Shown one piece after another: positions 17,976-27,422 of a DNA stretch of 64,000 nucleotides. The notes beneath the pieces were generated by a model. It saw nothing but the letters and a program-made list of their open reading frames with translations. It was not told where the DNA came from and did no database searches. Position 1 is the first letter of the stretch. Each line of letters begins with the position of its first letter. The DNA is from Pseudophaeobacter sp. EL27 (GTDB taxonomy: Bacteria > Pseudomonadota > Alphaproteobacteria > Rhodobacterales > Rhodobacteraceae): positions 632,092-696,091 of the forward strand of contig NZ_OMPQ01000008.1 in assembly GCF_900313025.1 (NCBI RefSeq). Direction: 5' to 3'. Made by a program: the position numbers and the translations under genes.

Positions 17976-18345
17976 TGCGGCTACCTTTGTAACGGGCTCA
18001 AGAGCTGCCCAAGAAAAAGGGCCATGAGACATAAACGTAAAACCATATGGTTTCCGTCGCAGGTAGTTTGACTTTTTCCTTTGGGAGAACTCAACCGGCA
18101 AACGCACTCCGGCTGAACCCTGCCTCATCTAAAATCCTATTCCAATTCAAGGAACTCTTTCTGCCAGCCCTCAACTTGAAGGCCGCAATTACACCCATCT
18201 TTGGCAAATTATTTTAACATCAAATTCGATACTTAGAATATTGAAGCGCCGATACAGGAAACACGTCTTCTTTGTTGCAGAGCAAACTTCGCGAGCATAG
18301 CTCCCGTTAGGGTCGCCGCAGTTCTAGCAACGAATCTGGCGATTG
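17976..18345. other. intergenic region between the RND operon and nos cluster
   Basis: About 370 bases of AT-richer DNA separating two divergent units. It contains the palindrome at 18040-18053 and must hold the nos promoter. I looked for an Fnr/Nnr box of the TTGAT-N4-ATCAA form and found only an isolated ATCAA half-site near 18222-18226 with a poor partner. No additional gene was seen. Confidence 0.5.
18040..18053. promoter_or_regulatory. 14-bp perfect palindrome upstream of the RND operon
   Basis: AAACCATATGGTTT is fully self-complementary and lies 65 bases before the adaptor start codon, where a repressor of an efflux operon would be expected to bind. No regulator gene adjoins the pump genes, so the binding protein is unknown. 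Confidence 0.4.
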
Positions 18346-18807
18346 ATGACCCATAGTTCTCACCATATTTTCCTGTTTTGCAGCGGATTTTTTCGCCGCC
18401 TTGCAGGCTATGGTGTGGCCTTGATGTTGGTCGTACAACTGCTGTTTCCGAGTCTCGGCAAGGCCGAAACCCCGGCGACCTGGATCGAAATCTGTAGTGA
18501 ATTTGGTGCCATCGAAGTACAAATCACGCTGGACGAAGATGAACACCAGGACAAAGACTGCCCCGATTGTGACAAATGCCTGATGTGCATTGCACAAAAC
18601 GGACAGTTCCGGACCACTTCGGCAGCCTTTGCAACTCTGGTCCTTGCGACAGCAGGCACAGGCCATATGCACCCCAATGCAGAAGCGTCAAATCCGGCGC
18701 AGTTCTGGCATGACGGCAGGGGCCCTCCGCGCCTGACCACATTTAATATGAAACGCGCATGCGGCGCGTCCATGACGACCACTCAATTTAAGGGGGAGGC
18801 GTCGTGA
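18346..18807 (+). CDS. nosC: NosC-like cysteine-rich protein preceding nosR
   Basis: A 153-residue protein with a hydrophobic segment near residues 15-38 (signal or membrane anchor), then an acidic stretch and a CPDCDKCLMC cluster, that is four cysteines spaced C-x2-C-x2-C-x2-C. It matches the description of NosC, which precedes nosR in Paracoccus-type clusters, and resembles DUF2946 proteins. The cysteines suggest metal (possibly copper) or redox binding; the function is not established. TTG 18343 and ATG 18346 are both possible starts and neither has a strong ribosome site. Its stop overlaps the nosR GTG start, so the two are coupled. Confidence 0.7.
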   Translation: MTHSSHHIFLFCSGFFRRLAGYGVALMLVVQLLFPSLGKAETPATWIEICSEFGAIEVQITLDEDEHQDKDCPDCDKCLMCIAQNGQFRTTSAAFATLVLATAGTGHMHPNAEASNPAQFWHDGRGPPRLTTFNMKRACGASMTTTQFKGEAS

Positions 18808-20993
18808 GACTAACGCGCACCCTTTGTGGCTGGATCACAGCCCTGATGATTTCTCTCGCGGCCCTTGCAGCCCCGAGCCCGGCCCAGGCAGACAACCTCG
18901 CCTCGTTCCTCACTGACCTCACACCAGATGATCTCTACCCCGGTGCTGATGCCTTTGGCCCGATCCGTGCGGACGTTCCCGTCGCGCCGATCCTCAAGGC
19001 GGGTGAGACCCTTGGCTATGCCTTCCTGACCTCGGATTTTGTCGGCACCACCGGGTATTCCGGCAAACCCATTCATGTGGTTGCTGGCATTGATACCGAC
19101 GCGGTGCTGACCGGTGTCAAACTGGTCAAACACTCTGAACCCATCGTGCTGATCGGTATTCCCAACTCCAAGATGGTCGCTCTGACCGAAAGCTACACCG
19201 GGCTTGACCTCAAGGCCGAGGCGGCAACTGGTGGCGAAGCGCATGATCTCGACATTATCTCGGGTGCCACCGTGACCATCATGATCATCGACGACTCTCT
19301 GGTACGCGGCGGCATCAAGGTTTCGCGCGCTTTGGGACTGGGTGGTCTGTCGCCCAATGTGGCAGATGGCCCCAAGCGCGAAGTCGATATGGCCCAGCGA
19401 GAGGCCTATGACTGGCACACCATGGCAGGTGACGGCTCCACCCGCCGCATGACCCTGGATATCGGCCAGATCAACGCCGCCTTTGAAGAAACCGGCGATG
19501 CCCGTGCCATCAAACGCCCCGAGCCGGGTGCGCCTGACGACACCTATATCGACATGCATGTGGCCTTGATCTCGGTGCCCTCAATCGGTCTGAGCCTGCT
19601 GGGCGAAGCCGAATACAAGAATTTGACCGAATGGCTGGAAGAGGGCGAAGAGGCCATCCTGCTGCTGGGCCGTGGCGCCTATAGCTTCAAGGGCTCGGGC
19701 TATGTCCGCGGGGGGATCTTTGATCGCATCCAGTTGATTCAAGGTGACAATTCGGTGCGCTTCTTTGACAAGCAACAGCGCCGCCTGGGCGCGCTGGCAA
19801 CGGATGACAGCCCCAGTTTTACCGAGCTGGACATCTTCAAGATCCCGGCAAATTCCGAGTTCAACCCAGCCGAGCCCTTCCGCATCCAACTGCTGGCCCA
19901 GCGCGTGGTTGGCGCCATCGACAAGACATTCCTGACCTTTGATCTGGGATACAAGCTGCCCGAACAATACCTGCTGCCCCTGCCTGCCGCTGTGGTGATT
20001 GACAGCGCCAGTGATGAGGCCGCCGCAAAATCAGCACTGTGGCAGCGGATCTGGCGTGACAAACAGGTTGAGATTGCCGTGCTCGGTGCCATGCTTCTGG
20101 TGCTGACTGCGGTGTTCTTCTTCCAGTTCCAGGCCACCATGAATGCCCGCGCCTTCTACTGGTTCCGTATCGGCTATCTGAGTTTCACTCTGGTCTTCCT
20201 GGGCTGGTATGCCAATGCACAGCTCTCGGTGGTCAATCTGATGGCTCTGGTGGGTAGTCTGCGGTCGGGTTTCACCTGGGACGCTTTCCTGATGGATCCG
20301 TTGGTGTTCATCCAGTGGTTCGCCATCGCCGCCGCGCTGCTGTTCTGGGGCCGTGGTGCCTATTGCGGCTGGCTCTGTCCCTTTGGTGCGCTGCAGGAGC
20401 TGACCAACAAGCTGGCGCGTGCCCTCAAGGTGCCGCAGTGGACCCTGCCCTGGGGCCTGCATGAGCGCCTCTGGCCGCTGAAATACATGATCTTCCTCGG
20501 ATTATTTGGGCTCTCCATGGTGTCGATGCCGCTGGCGGAAACCTATGCCGAAGTGGAACCCTTCAAGACCGCGATCATTCTGAAATTCGTGCGCGACTGG
20601 CCCTTTGTCGTCTTTGCTCTGATCCTGCTGCTGGCTGGGCTGTTCGTCGAGCGCTTCTACTGTCGCTACCTCTGCCCGCTGGGTGGTGCGCTGGCGATCC
20701 CCGCGCGGATCCGCATGTTTGACTGGCTGAAACGCTATAAGGAATGCGGCAGCCCCTGTCAGACCTGCTCGAATGAATGCCCTGTCCAGGCCATTCACCC
20801 GACTGGCGAAATCAACCCCAATGAGTGCGTCAACTGCCTGCACTGTCAGGTTCTGTACCAATCGGAAACCAAATGCCCGGTGGTGATCAAACAGATCAAA
20901 CGCCGCGCCAAGACCGGCACCCCCGGTCCCAAACTGAACATTGGCCACCCCCCGGCCAATCATCCCAACGCGAACAAGACACCTGTTTCCTAA
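18804..20993 (+). CDS. nosR: NosR, membrane flavo-iron-sulfur protein for N2O reduction
   Basis: A 729-residue polytopic protein needed for nosZ expression and electron supply to N2O reductase. It has a signal peptide (about 1-29), a periplasmic FMN-binding domain with DIISGATVT (Thr156 the likely covalent FMN site), and transmembrane helices from about residue 430 with [10 protein letters not shown] and [11 protein letters not shown] motifs. A C-terminal pair of 4Fe-4S motifs follows ([15 protein letters not shown] and CVNCLHCQ). GTG 18804 is the start: a GGGGGAGG ribosome site precedes it and it overlaps the nosC stop. The NosX enzyme encoded downstream is expected to attach its FMN. Confidence 0.97.
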   Translation: MRLTRTLCGWITALMISLAALAAPSPAQADNLASFLTDLTPDDLYPGADAFGPIRADVPVAPILKAGETLGYAFLTSDFVGTTGYSGKPIHVVAGIDTDAVLTGVKLVKHSEPIVLIGIPNSKMVALTESYTGLDLKAEAATGGEAHDLDIISGATVTIMIIDDSLVRGGIKVSRALGLGGLSPNVADGPKREVDMAQREAYDWHTMAGDGSTRRMTLDIGQINAAFEETGDARAIKRPEPGAPDDTYIDMHVALISVPSIGLSLLGEAEYKNLTEWLEEGEEAILLLGRGAYSFKGSGYVRGGIFDRIQLIQGDNSVRFFDKQQRRLGALATDDSPSFTELDIFKIPANSEFNPAEPFRIQLLAQRVVGAIDKTFLTFDLGYKLPEQYLLPLPAAVVIDSASDEAAAKSALWQRIWRDKQVEIAVLGAMLLVLTAVFFFQFQATMNARAFYWFRIGYLSFTLVFLGWYANAQLSVVNLMALVGSLRSGFTWDAFLMDPLVFIQWFAIAAALLFWGRGAYCGWLCPFGALQELTNKLARALKVPQWTLPWGLHERLWPLKYMIFLGLFGLSMVSMPLAETYAEVEPFKTAIILKFVRDWPFVVFALILLLAGLFVERFYCRYLCPLGGALAIPARIRMFDWLKRYKECGSPCQTCSNECPVQAIHPTGEINPNECVNCLHCQVLYQSETKCPVVIKQIKRRAKTGTPGPKLNIGHPPANHPNANKTPVS

Positions 20994-21004
20994 AGGAGGA
21001 CACC

Positions 21005-22918
21005 ATGTCTGAAGAAGAGAAAACAAACCTCAACGTCACCCGCCGTGGTCTGCTCGGGGCCACCGCCACCGGCGCCGCCCTTGCCGCCACCGGTGTTGGC
21101 ACCTCGATGATGAGCGCTAGCCCCGCCAAAGCAGCCGGCAACGAGGCCAGCCTGGCCCCCGGTGAGCTGGATGAATACTACGGCTTCTGGTCCTCGGGTC
21201 AGACCGGCGAGCTGCGCATCCTTGGCGTGCCATCCATGCGCGAATTCATGCGGGTGCCCGTGTTCAACCGCTGCTCCGCCACCGGTTGGGGCCAGACCAA
21301 TGAATCGCTGAAAGTCCTGACCGAGGGCCTGCTGCCCGAGACCAAGGAATTCCTCGCGGCCAATGGCAAGGTCACCTATGACAACGGCGATTTGCACCAC
21401 CCGCACATGTCCTTCACCGATGGTGTTTATGACGGCCGCTTCCTGTTCATGAACGACAAGGCCAACACCCGTGTAGCCCGTGTGCGTGGCGACGTGATGA
21501 AATGCGACAAGATCATCGAGATCCCCAACGCCCATGACATTCACGGTCTGCGTCCGCAGAAATTCCCCCGTACCGGCTATGTCTTTGCCAATGGTGAGCA
21601 CGAAGCACCGCTGGTCAACGACGGCAAAGTGCTGGACGACCCGTCCCAGTACGTGAACATCTTCACCGCCATCGACGGCGACGAGATGGAAGTGGCTTGG
21701 CAGGTGATCGTTTCCGGCAACCTCGACAACACCGATTGTGACTATCAGGGCAAATACGCCTTCTCGACCTCCTACAACTCGGAAATGGGTATGAACCTGG
21801 CCGAGATGACCGAGAACGAGATGGACCACGTTGTTGTCTTCAACATCAAAGCTATCGAAGAGGCCATCGCAGCTGGCAACTACCAGGAGCTGAAAGGCGC
21901 CAAGGTTGTAGACGGTCGCAAGGGCGCGGGCGGCAACCTGACCCGCTACATCCCGATCCCCAACTCGCCCCATGGTGTGAACGCCGCACCAGACAAGCGT
22001 CACATCATGATCAACGGCAAGCTGTCGCCCACAGTTTCGGTGATTGACGTCGAAAAGCTGGACGCCCTGTTCAACGACAACGCCGATCCACGTTCGGCCA
22101 TCGTGGCAGAGCCAGAGCTGGGTCTTGGCCCACTTCACACCGCCTTTGACAACAAGGGCCGGGCCTATACCACCCTGTTCCTCGACAGCCAGGTGGTGAA
22201 ATGGGACATCGCCAAAGCGATCGAAGCCTACGCCGGTGGCGACGCCGATCCGATTCTTGAAAAGATCGACGTGCACTACCAGCCTGGCCACAACTCGACT
22301 TCCATGGGTGAAACCGCCGAGGCCGATGGCAAATGGCTGATTTCTATGAACAAGTTCTCGAAAGATCGCTTCCTGAACGTGGGTCCGCTGAAGCCTGAAA
22401 ACGAGCAGCTGATCGACATCTCTGGCGACAAGATGAAGGTGGTCCACGATGGTCCAACCTTTGCCGAGCCCCACGACAGCATCATCGTTCATCGCTCCAA
22501 GGTGAACCCGGTGAATGTTTGGGATCGGAATGACCCAACATGGGCCGATGCCCGTGTTCAGGCCGAGGCAGACGGTGTTGATCTCGACGACTACCAGGAC
22601 ACCATCATCCGTGATGGCAACAAGGTGCGCGTCTACATGTCGAGCCAGGCGCCGAACTTCAGCCTCGAGAGCTTCACCGTCAAACAGGGCGACGAGGTCA
22701 CCGTCATTGTCACCAACCTGGATGACATCGACGATCTGACCCACGGCTTCTGCATGGCCAACTTTGGTGTCGCAATGGAGATCGGGCCTCAGGCGACTGC
22801 CTCGGTGACCTTCATCGCGGAACGCCCTGGTGTGCACTGGTACTACTGCCAGTGGTTCTGCCACGCGCTGCACATGGAGATGCGCGGCCGGATGTTTGTT
22901 GAGCCTCGGGGAGCCTAA
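21005..22918 (+). CDS. nosZ: nitrous oxide reductase, clade I (TAT-exported)
   Basis: A 637-residue periplasmic enzyme reducing N2O to N2 at a CuZ 4Cu cluster fed by a CuA site. The N-terminus has the twin-arginine signal [12 protein letters not shown] (RR at 13-14), which marks clade I. CuZ histidines lie in [13 protein letters not shown] and in AHDIHG. The C-terminal cupredoxin domain carries the CuA ligands C615-x-W617-x-C619-x3-H623-x2-M626 ([12 protein letters not shown]). AAAGGAGG precedes ATG 21005. The frame is open from 20825, but that part overlaps nosR. All key ligands are present, so the enzyme should be functional. Confidence 0.98.
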   Translation: MSEEEKTNLNVTRRGLLGATATGAALAATGVGTSMMSASPAKAAGNEASLAPGELDEYYGFWSSGQTGELRILGVPSMREFMRVPVFNRCSATGWGQTNESLKVLTEGLLPETKEFLAANGKVTYDNGDLHHPHMSFTDGVYDGRFLFMNDKANTRVARVRGDVMKCDKIIEIPNAHDIHGLRPQKFPRTGYVFANGEHEAPLVNDGKVLDDPSQYVNIFTAIDGDEMEVAWQVIVSGNLDNTDCDYQGKYAFSTSYNSEMGMNLAEMTENEMDHVVVFNIKAIEEAIAAGNYQELKGAKVVDGRKGAGGNLTRYIPIPNSPHGVNAAPDKRHIMINGKLSPTVSVIDVEKLDALFNDNADPRSAIVAEPELGLGPLHTAFDNKGRAYTTLFLDSQVVKWDIAKAIEAYAGGDADPILEKIDVHYQPGHNSTSMGETAEADGKWLISMNKFSKDRFLNVGPLKPENEQLIDISGDKMKVVHDGPTFAEPHDSIIVHRSKVNPVNVWDRNDPTWADARVQAEADGVDLDDYQDTIIRDGNKVRVYMSSQAPNFSLESFTVKQGDEVTVIVTNLDDIDDLTHGFCMANFGVAMEIGPQATASVTFIAERPGVHWYYCQWFCHALHMEMRGRMFVEPRGA

Positions 22919-22919
22919 G

Positions 22920-24179
22920 ATGCGCTGGCTCCTGCTCACAGCAGCTCTGTTGATTGGTGGTGGCGTAAGCGCCGCCGATTGGCAGGTGCCCAATCAAGCG
23001 GGAGCCATCGCTGATGCGCTAAACCAGGCGGCAGATGGGGATACCCTCCATCTGGCGCCTGGCACCTATTTTGAAAACCTGACCCTCGATCGTCCCGTCA
23101 CACTGAACGGTCAGGGCCATGCCACCATTGATGGTGGCAATACCGGCAGCACCATCACCGTGACTGGCCCCGGCGTTTTTGTGCAGGGCCTCACCGTTCA
23201 AGGCTCTGGCTCAGATCACGGCACCATCGACAGCGGTATCCAACTGACCAAAACCGCCAAAGCGCCAGTGATCCGTGACAATACCCTACTGGGCAACCTC
23301 TACGGCATCGACATCCACGGTGCCCGCGACGCGCTGGTCTCTGGCAATACCATCGAGGGTCGCCAGGATCGCCATATGAACAAACGCGGCAATGGCGTCT
23401 ATGTCTGGAACGCACCGGGCGCAGTGGTAGAGGGCAACGACATTCGTTGGGGCCGCGACGGCATCTTTGTGAATTCCTCCAAGCGCAATTTTTTCCGCGA
23501 CAACCTGTTCCGCGACCTGCGCTTTGCCGTCCACTACATGTATGCCGACAATTCCGAGGTTTCGGGCAATGTCTCTATCGGCAACCACCTGGGCTATGCG
23601 GTGATGTTCTCCACCCGCGTCAAGGTCACCGACAATGTCTCGCTGAATGACCGCGATCACGGCGTCATGCTGAACTACACCAACCGAAGTGTCATTCGCG
23701 GCAATTTCGTCAAAAGTGCCAAGAACAAATGCACTTTCCTCTATAATTCCCACAAGAACGATTTCTCCGACAATTGGTTCCAGGGCTGCGGCATCGGCAT
23801 TCATTTCACCGCTGGCAGCGAGGGCAACCGCATGGTCGGAAATGCCTTTGTCGGCAACCGCCATCAGGTGAAATATGTCGCCTCCAAATGGGTTGAATGG
23901 TCCGAAGAGGGCCGCGGCAACTACTGGTCCGACAATGCCGGCTTTGACGTTGATGGCGATGGCATCGGTGATGCGCCCTATCGCCCCAACGACAGCATGG
24001 ACCACGTGCTCTGGACCCAACCCGCCGCCAAGATGCTGATGGGCTCGCCTGCCGTGCAATTGGTGCGCTGGTCGCAATCAACCTTTCCCGCGCTGCTTCC
24101 TGGTGGCGTGATCGACAGCAACCCCCTGATGCGACCGGAGAAACCCGCGGTCGCCAACAAGGTTGAAGACAATGGATAA
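22920..24179 (+). CDS. nosD: NosD periplasmic copper-processing protein
   Basis: A 419-residue protein with a cleavable signal (MRWLLLTAALLIGGGVSAA) and a right-handed parallel beta-helix made of CASH/PbH1 repeats: VIRDNTLLGNLYGIDI, VSGNTIEG, VVEGNDIRWGRDGIFV and more. NosD acts with the NosFY ABC complex in maturation of the CuZ site. The start at ATG 22920 lies one base after the nosZ stop and behind GGGGAG inside the nosZ end. The 3' end overlaps nosF by 8 bases. Confidence 0.96.
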   Translation: MRWLLLTAALLIGGGVSAADWQVPNQAGAIADALNQAADGDTLHLAPGTYFENLTLDRPVTLNGQGHATIDGGNTGSTITVTGPGVFVQGLTVQGSGSDHGTIDSGIQLTKTAKAPVIRDNTLLGNLYGIDIHGARDALVSGNTIEGRQDRHMNKRGNGVYVWNAPGAVVEGNDIRWGRDGIFVNSSKRNFFRDNLFRDLRFAVHYMYADNSEVSGNVSIGNHLGYAVMFSTRVKVTDNVSLNDRDHGVMLNYTNRSVIRGNFVKSAKNKCTFLYNSHKNDFSDNWFQGCGIGIHFTAGSEGNRMVGNAFVGNRHQVKYVASKWVEWSEEGRGNYWSDNAGFDVDGDGIGDAPYRPNDSMDHVLWTQPAAKMLMGSPAVQLVRWSQSTFPALLPGGVIDSNPLMRPEKPAVANKVEDNG

Positions 24180-25080
24180 AACAGACCACAACCCGGTTCT
24201 GGTGATTTCTGGCCTCGACAAGTTTCGCGGCAAGACCCAGGTGTTGCACGGGGTTGATCTGAGCGTGAAAGCTGGTGAACGCCTGGCGCTTTTGGGTCAC
24301 AACGGGGCAGGTAAATCGACACTGATCAAATCGGTTCTGGGCCTTATCCAAGCTGAGGGCGGCAGCATCCGCATCTGTGGTGCCCAGCCCGGCAGTGCGG
24401 CGGCGCGCGCCGATACGGCATTCCTGCCCGAAGCCGTGAGCTTTCACCCGGCCCTGACCGGACGGGAACAACTCACCACCTTTGCGCGGCTGATTGGCGA
24501 GAAAGCCGACATTCCCGGCCTGCTCAAGCGGGTTGGATTGGGCGAGGCCATGGACCGCCGCATTGGCGCCTATTCCAAGGGCATGCGGCAACGTCTGGGC
24601 CTGGCGCAGGTTCTACTGGGCCGCCCCAAACTGGCATTGCTGGATGAGCCCACAAGCGGGCTCGACCCGATCTCGCGGCAGGATCTCTATGCCATCATTG
24701 ATGAGCTGGCAGGCAATGGCACCGCCGTGCTGATCGCCAGCCATGCGCTGACCGAGGTCGAGGCCCGCACTGACCGCATCGCCATCCTGCGCAAGGGCGT
24801 CAAGGTTGCCGATGACACGCTGGCGGATCTCTCGGCCAAAGCAGGCTTGCCGGTAAAACTGCGGGTCAAAGCCCAGGCCTCCGAGGCAGATCACATTGCC
24901 CAACAGACCGGCGGGCGCCGCATCAACGGGGCCTCGGTCGAGATCCTCTGCGCACCACAGGACAAGATGGCCGAGCTGCGCCGCATTACAGCTCTGGGGG
25001 ATGTGGTGGTCGATGTCGACATGGTGCCGCCGCGGCTGGAAGATCTCTACCGCCATTATTCACAAGAGGAGCTGAACTGA
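24172..25080 (+). CDS. nosF: NosF ABC transporter ATPase
   Basis: A 302-residue cytoplasmic ATPase of the NosDFY maturation complex. It has Walker A GHNGAGKST (about 42-50), signature YSKGMRQRLGLAQ and Walker B LALLDEPTSGLDP with the H-loop ASHAL. The chosen start is MDKTDHNP at ATG 24172; an upstream in-frame TTG would add three residues. The stop overlaps the nosY start by one base (TGATG), so translation is coupled. Confidence 0.96.
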   Translation: MDKTDHNPVLVISGLDKFRGKTQVLHGVDLSVKAGERLALLGHNGAGKSTLIKSVLGLIQAEGGSIRICGAQPGSAAARADTAFLPEAVSFHPALTGREQLTTFARLIGEKADIPGLLKRVGLGEAMDRRIGAYSKGMRQRLGLAQVLLGRPKLALLDEPTSGLDPISRQDLYAIIDELAGNGTAVLIASHALTEVEARTDRIAILRKGVKVADDTLADLSAKAGLPVKLRVKAQASEADHIAQQTGGRRINGASVEILCAPQDKMAELRRITALGDVVVDVDMVPPRLEDLYRHYSQEELN

Positions 25081-25898
25081 TGCGTATCCTCGCCATTTTC
25101 CGCAGTGAGATGCTGATCCTGCGGCGCAATCGCTGGATCTTTATGGCCACGCTGATCATGTTGGCCTTTGCCCTGGCACTGTCCTTTGCGGGCTCTGCCC
25201 CCACCGGCACACTGGGGGTTGATATGCTCACCGTCTCCGTGGCCTCGATGACGACCCTGTCGGTTTATCTTGCCCCCCTTCTGGCCCTGATGATGGGGTT
25301 TGACGCCATCTCGGGTGATCGTGACCGGGGCTCGCTGGCGCTGCTGCTGACCTACCCTGCCGGGCGTGGTGAGATTCTGGCCGGCAAATTCCTTGCCCAT
25401 GTTGTGGCGCTGAGCATTGCCATGGGCATCGGCTTTGGTGCCGCTGGTGCCATTGCCGCCTGGTTTGGGGGTGCAGGCACTGAAAGCCTGATGGCCCTAG
25501 CCCGGCTGGTGCTGACTTCGATCCTTCTCGGCGCCGCCTTTTTGGTGCTGGGCTATGCGATCTCCGCTTTTGCGGGTAGCACCACGGCCGCTGCCGGTCT
25601 CTCGGCCGGGCTTTGGCTGGTTTTTGTGGTGCTCTTTGATCTGGCCCTGCTTGGCGCCGTGGTGATGGACGGCGACGGCACCTTTACCCAGAGCCTGTTT
25701 CCCTGGGTGATGGTCGCCAATCCGGCAGATGCCTTCCGCCTGTGGAACATCGCGGCTTCTGAAAGCGTGGCTTTGACCAGCGGCATGGCCGGAGCCGCCG
25801 CCAACCTGCCTGCCTGGGCAGCGCCGCTGTCACTGCTGGCCTGGCCATTGATGGGCTTTGCCCTCGCCCGCGCCGCCTTTCGAAAGGTAGAACCATGA
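25080..25898 (+). CDS. nosY: NosY ABC transporter permease
   Basis: A 272-residue integral membrane protein with about six hydrophobic helices (for example WIFMATLIMLAFALALSFAG and LSVYLAPLLALMMGFDAISGD). It is an ABC-2-type permease pairing with NosF to energise NosD in copper-sulfide delivery to NosZ. The GDRDRGSLALLLTYPAGRGE loop after the second helix is the usual coupling-helix region of this family. Overlaps nosF by one base and nosL by four. Confidence 0.95.
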   Translation: MRILAIFRSEMLILRRNRWIFMATLIMLAFALALSFAGSAPTGTLGVDMLTVSVASMTTLSVYLAPLLALMMGFDAISGDRDRGSLALLLTYPAGRGEILAGKFLAHVVALSIAMGIGFGAAGAIAAWFGGAGTESLMALARLVLTSILLGAAFLVLGYAISAFAGSTTAAAGLSAGLWLVFVVLFDLALLGAVVMDGDGTFTQSLFPWVMVANPADAFRLWNIAASESVALTSGMAGAAANLPAWAAPLSLLAWPLMGFALARAAFRKVEP

Positions 25899-26428
25899 CA
25901 CGCCTTGCCCTGCTGCCGCTGCTTGCAGCCCTCGCCCTGCCGCTGGCCGCCTGCCAGGAAGAAGAGGCCAAACTGCCGCCAGTCCCGGTTGAGCTGACCG
26001 AAGTTGCGCTCAGCTACTTTTGCCAGATGAATATCGCCGAACATGGCGGCCCCAAGGGGCAAATCCATCTGGAGGGTTTCCCGGCGCCGCTGTTCTTTGC
26101 CCAGGTGCGTGACTTGGTGGCCTATCTCAAAGGTCCCGAACGTGACGCCGATATCACCGCCATCTATGTCAGCGACATGGGCGTGGCCCCCAGCTGGGCC
26201 GAACCCGGCACCGACAATTGGATCGCAGCCACGGACGCCTTTTTTGTCATCGACAGCAATGTGGCCGGTGGCATGGGAGCGCCCGAGATCGTGCCCTTTG
26301 CCAGTACCGCTGACGCCGAAAAATTTGCTGCACGCTATGGCGGCTTTGTCACCTCTCTTGCGGATATCCCCGCCGAGACCGCTCTGGGTCCGGTGGATCT
26401 GGACCAACAACTGGAGACCCCCTCATGA
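25895..26428 (+). CDS. nosL: NosL copper-chaperone lipoprotein
   Basis: A 177-residue lipoprotein with lipobox LAAC (Cys20). The NosL copper motif YFCQMNIAEH has Cys43 and Met45 as expected Cu(I) ligands, and FFVIDSNVAGGMGAPE is the second conserved block. It delivers Cu(I) for NosZ maturation on the periplasmic side. The start overlaps nosY as ATGA and its end overlaps nosX as ATGA. Confidence 0.95.
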   Translation: MTRLALLPLLAALALPLAACQEEEAKLPPVPVELTEVALSYFCQMNIAEHGGPKGQIHLEGFPAPLFFAQVRDLVAYLKGPERDADITAIYVSDMGVAPSWAEPGTDNWIAATDAFFVIDSNVAGGMGAPEIVPFASTADAEKFAARYGGFVTSLADIPAETALGPVDLDQQLETPS

Positions 26429-27318
26429 CTGCGCGCCTCTCCCGTCGCCGCTTTCTCAGCATTTGTGCCGCAACAGTCGCGGCTGGCCCTGCCATCGCCA
26501 CCACTCACACAACCGCAAAGTGGCAGGGCCGCGCCATGGGGGCCCCGGCCCATATGGTGATTTCCGGCATGGAGCAGCACAGCGCCGCGCCGCTGTTTGC
26601 CCGCGTCGAGGCCGAGCTCTTGCGGTTGGAGAAGATCTTCAGCCTGTTTCATCCCGGCTCGCAGGTGACCCATCTCAATACCAATGGTGAACTTGCCGCC
26701 CCGGCGCCCGAGCTGCTGGACGTGCTCAGCCTTTCCGCCAGCCTCAACGGTGCCAGTGACGGGGCCTTTGATCCAACGGTGCAGCCGCTCTGGCAGGCAT
26801 TGGCACTTGGTCAGGACAGCCAAGCCGCCATCGGCTGGCAGCATGTCCGTTTTAACAGTGCAGAGGTACGCCTGATGCGCCCTGGCATGGCGCTTACACT
26901 CAATGGTATCGCGCAGGGCTATATCACCGATCGAATTGCTGATCTGTTGCGCAGTGCGGGTCTAAAGGACGTGCTCTTGGATATGGGGGAAGTGGCGGCC
27001 CTGGGCCAGCGCCCAGATGGCACTGACTGGCAGGTCGGCGTTGCTGCACCTGACGGAGATCTGCGTGCAAAACTCACCCTGTCAGATCGCGCCCTGGCGA
27101 CATCGGCAGCGGCGGGGACCTTGGTTGGCAAGGGGAAAAGCCATATTCTTGATCCAAGGACAGGACATGGTGCAACACAGACGCGCCTGATCTCGGTAAG
27201 TGCACCACGGGCCGCATTGGCGGACGGGCTCTCCACCGCTCTCTGCCTCCTGCCTGAAGCGGCAGCGCCTGCTGTCATTGGTCAGTTTGCCGGGGCAAAG
27301 CTGGAATACCTCGCCTGA
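26425..27318 (+). CDS. nosX: NosX, ApbE-type FAD:protein FMN transferase
   Basis: A 297-residue exported flavin transferase with a twin-arginine signal (LSRRRFLSICAATV). ApbE signatures follow: VTHLNTN, GAFDPTVQPL, LNGIAQGYITDRI, DMGEVAALGQRPDGTDWQVGV and the metal-binding end ALADGLSTALCLLP. It is expected to attach FMN to Thr156 of NosR. Last gene of the nos operon, with a strong terminator 20 bases after its stop. Confidence 0.95.
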   Translation: MTARLSRRRFLSICAATVAAGPAIATTHTTAKWQGRAMGAPAHMVISGMEQHSAAPLFARVEAELLRLEKIFSLFHPGSQVTHLNTNGELAAPAPELLDVLSLSASLNGASDGAFDPTVQPLWQALALGQDSQAAIGWQHVRFNSAEVRLMRPGMALTLNGIAQGYITDRIADLLRSAGLKDVLLDMGEVAALGQRPDGTDWQVGVAAPDGDLRAKLTLSDRALATSAAAGTLVGKGKSHILDPRTGHGATQTRLISVSAPRAALADGLSTALCLLPEAAAPAVIGQFAGAKLEYLA

Positions 27319-27338
27319 CCCAACCTAAGTTTGAGACA

Positions 27339-27380
27339 AAAACGCCCCACAAACCATCCGGTCTGTGGGGCGTTTTCTTT
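27339..27380. terminator. bidirectional rho-independent terminator after nosX
   Basis: Perfect 13-base arms AAAACGCCCCACA (27339-27351) and TGTGGGGCGTTTT (27364-27376), then CTTT on plus. The minus strand gives a run of T after the same stem, so it also serves the converging Ldh_2 gene. Confidence 0.93.
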
Positions 27381-27422
27381 GGATCATGACGCGACTCGGT
27401 CAGGCTAAAACATTGCCTGGCT

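Noticed and set aside
18215..18232. ATCAA half-site upstream of nosC as an Fnr box
   Set aside because: The expected left half reads TATTT, matching TTGAT poorly.
20990..22993. 667-codon minus-strand frame opposite nosZ
   Set aside because: Shadow of the high-GC nosZ gene; all family motifs read on plus.
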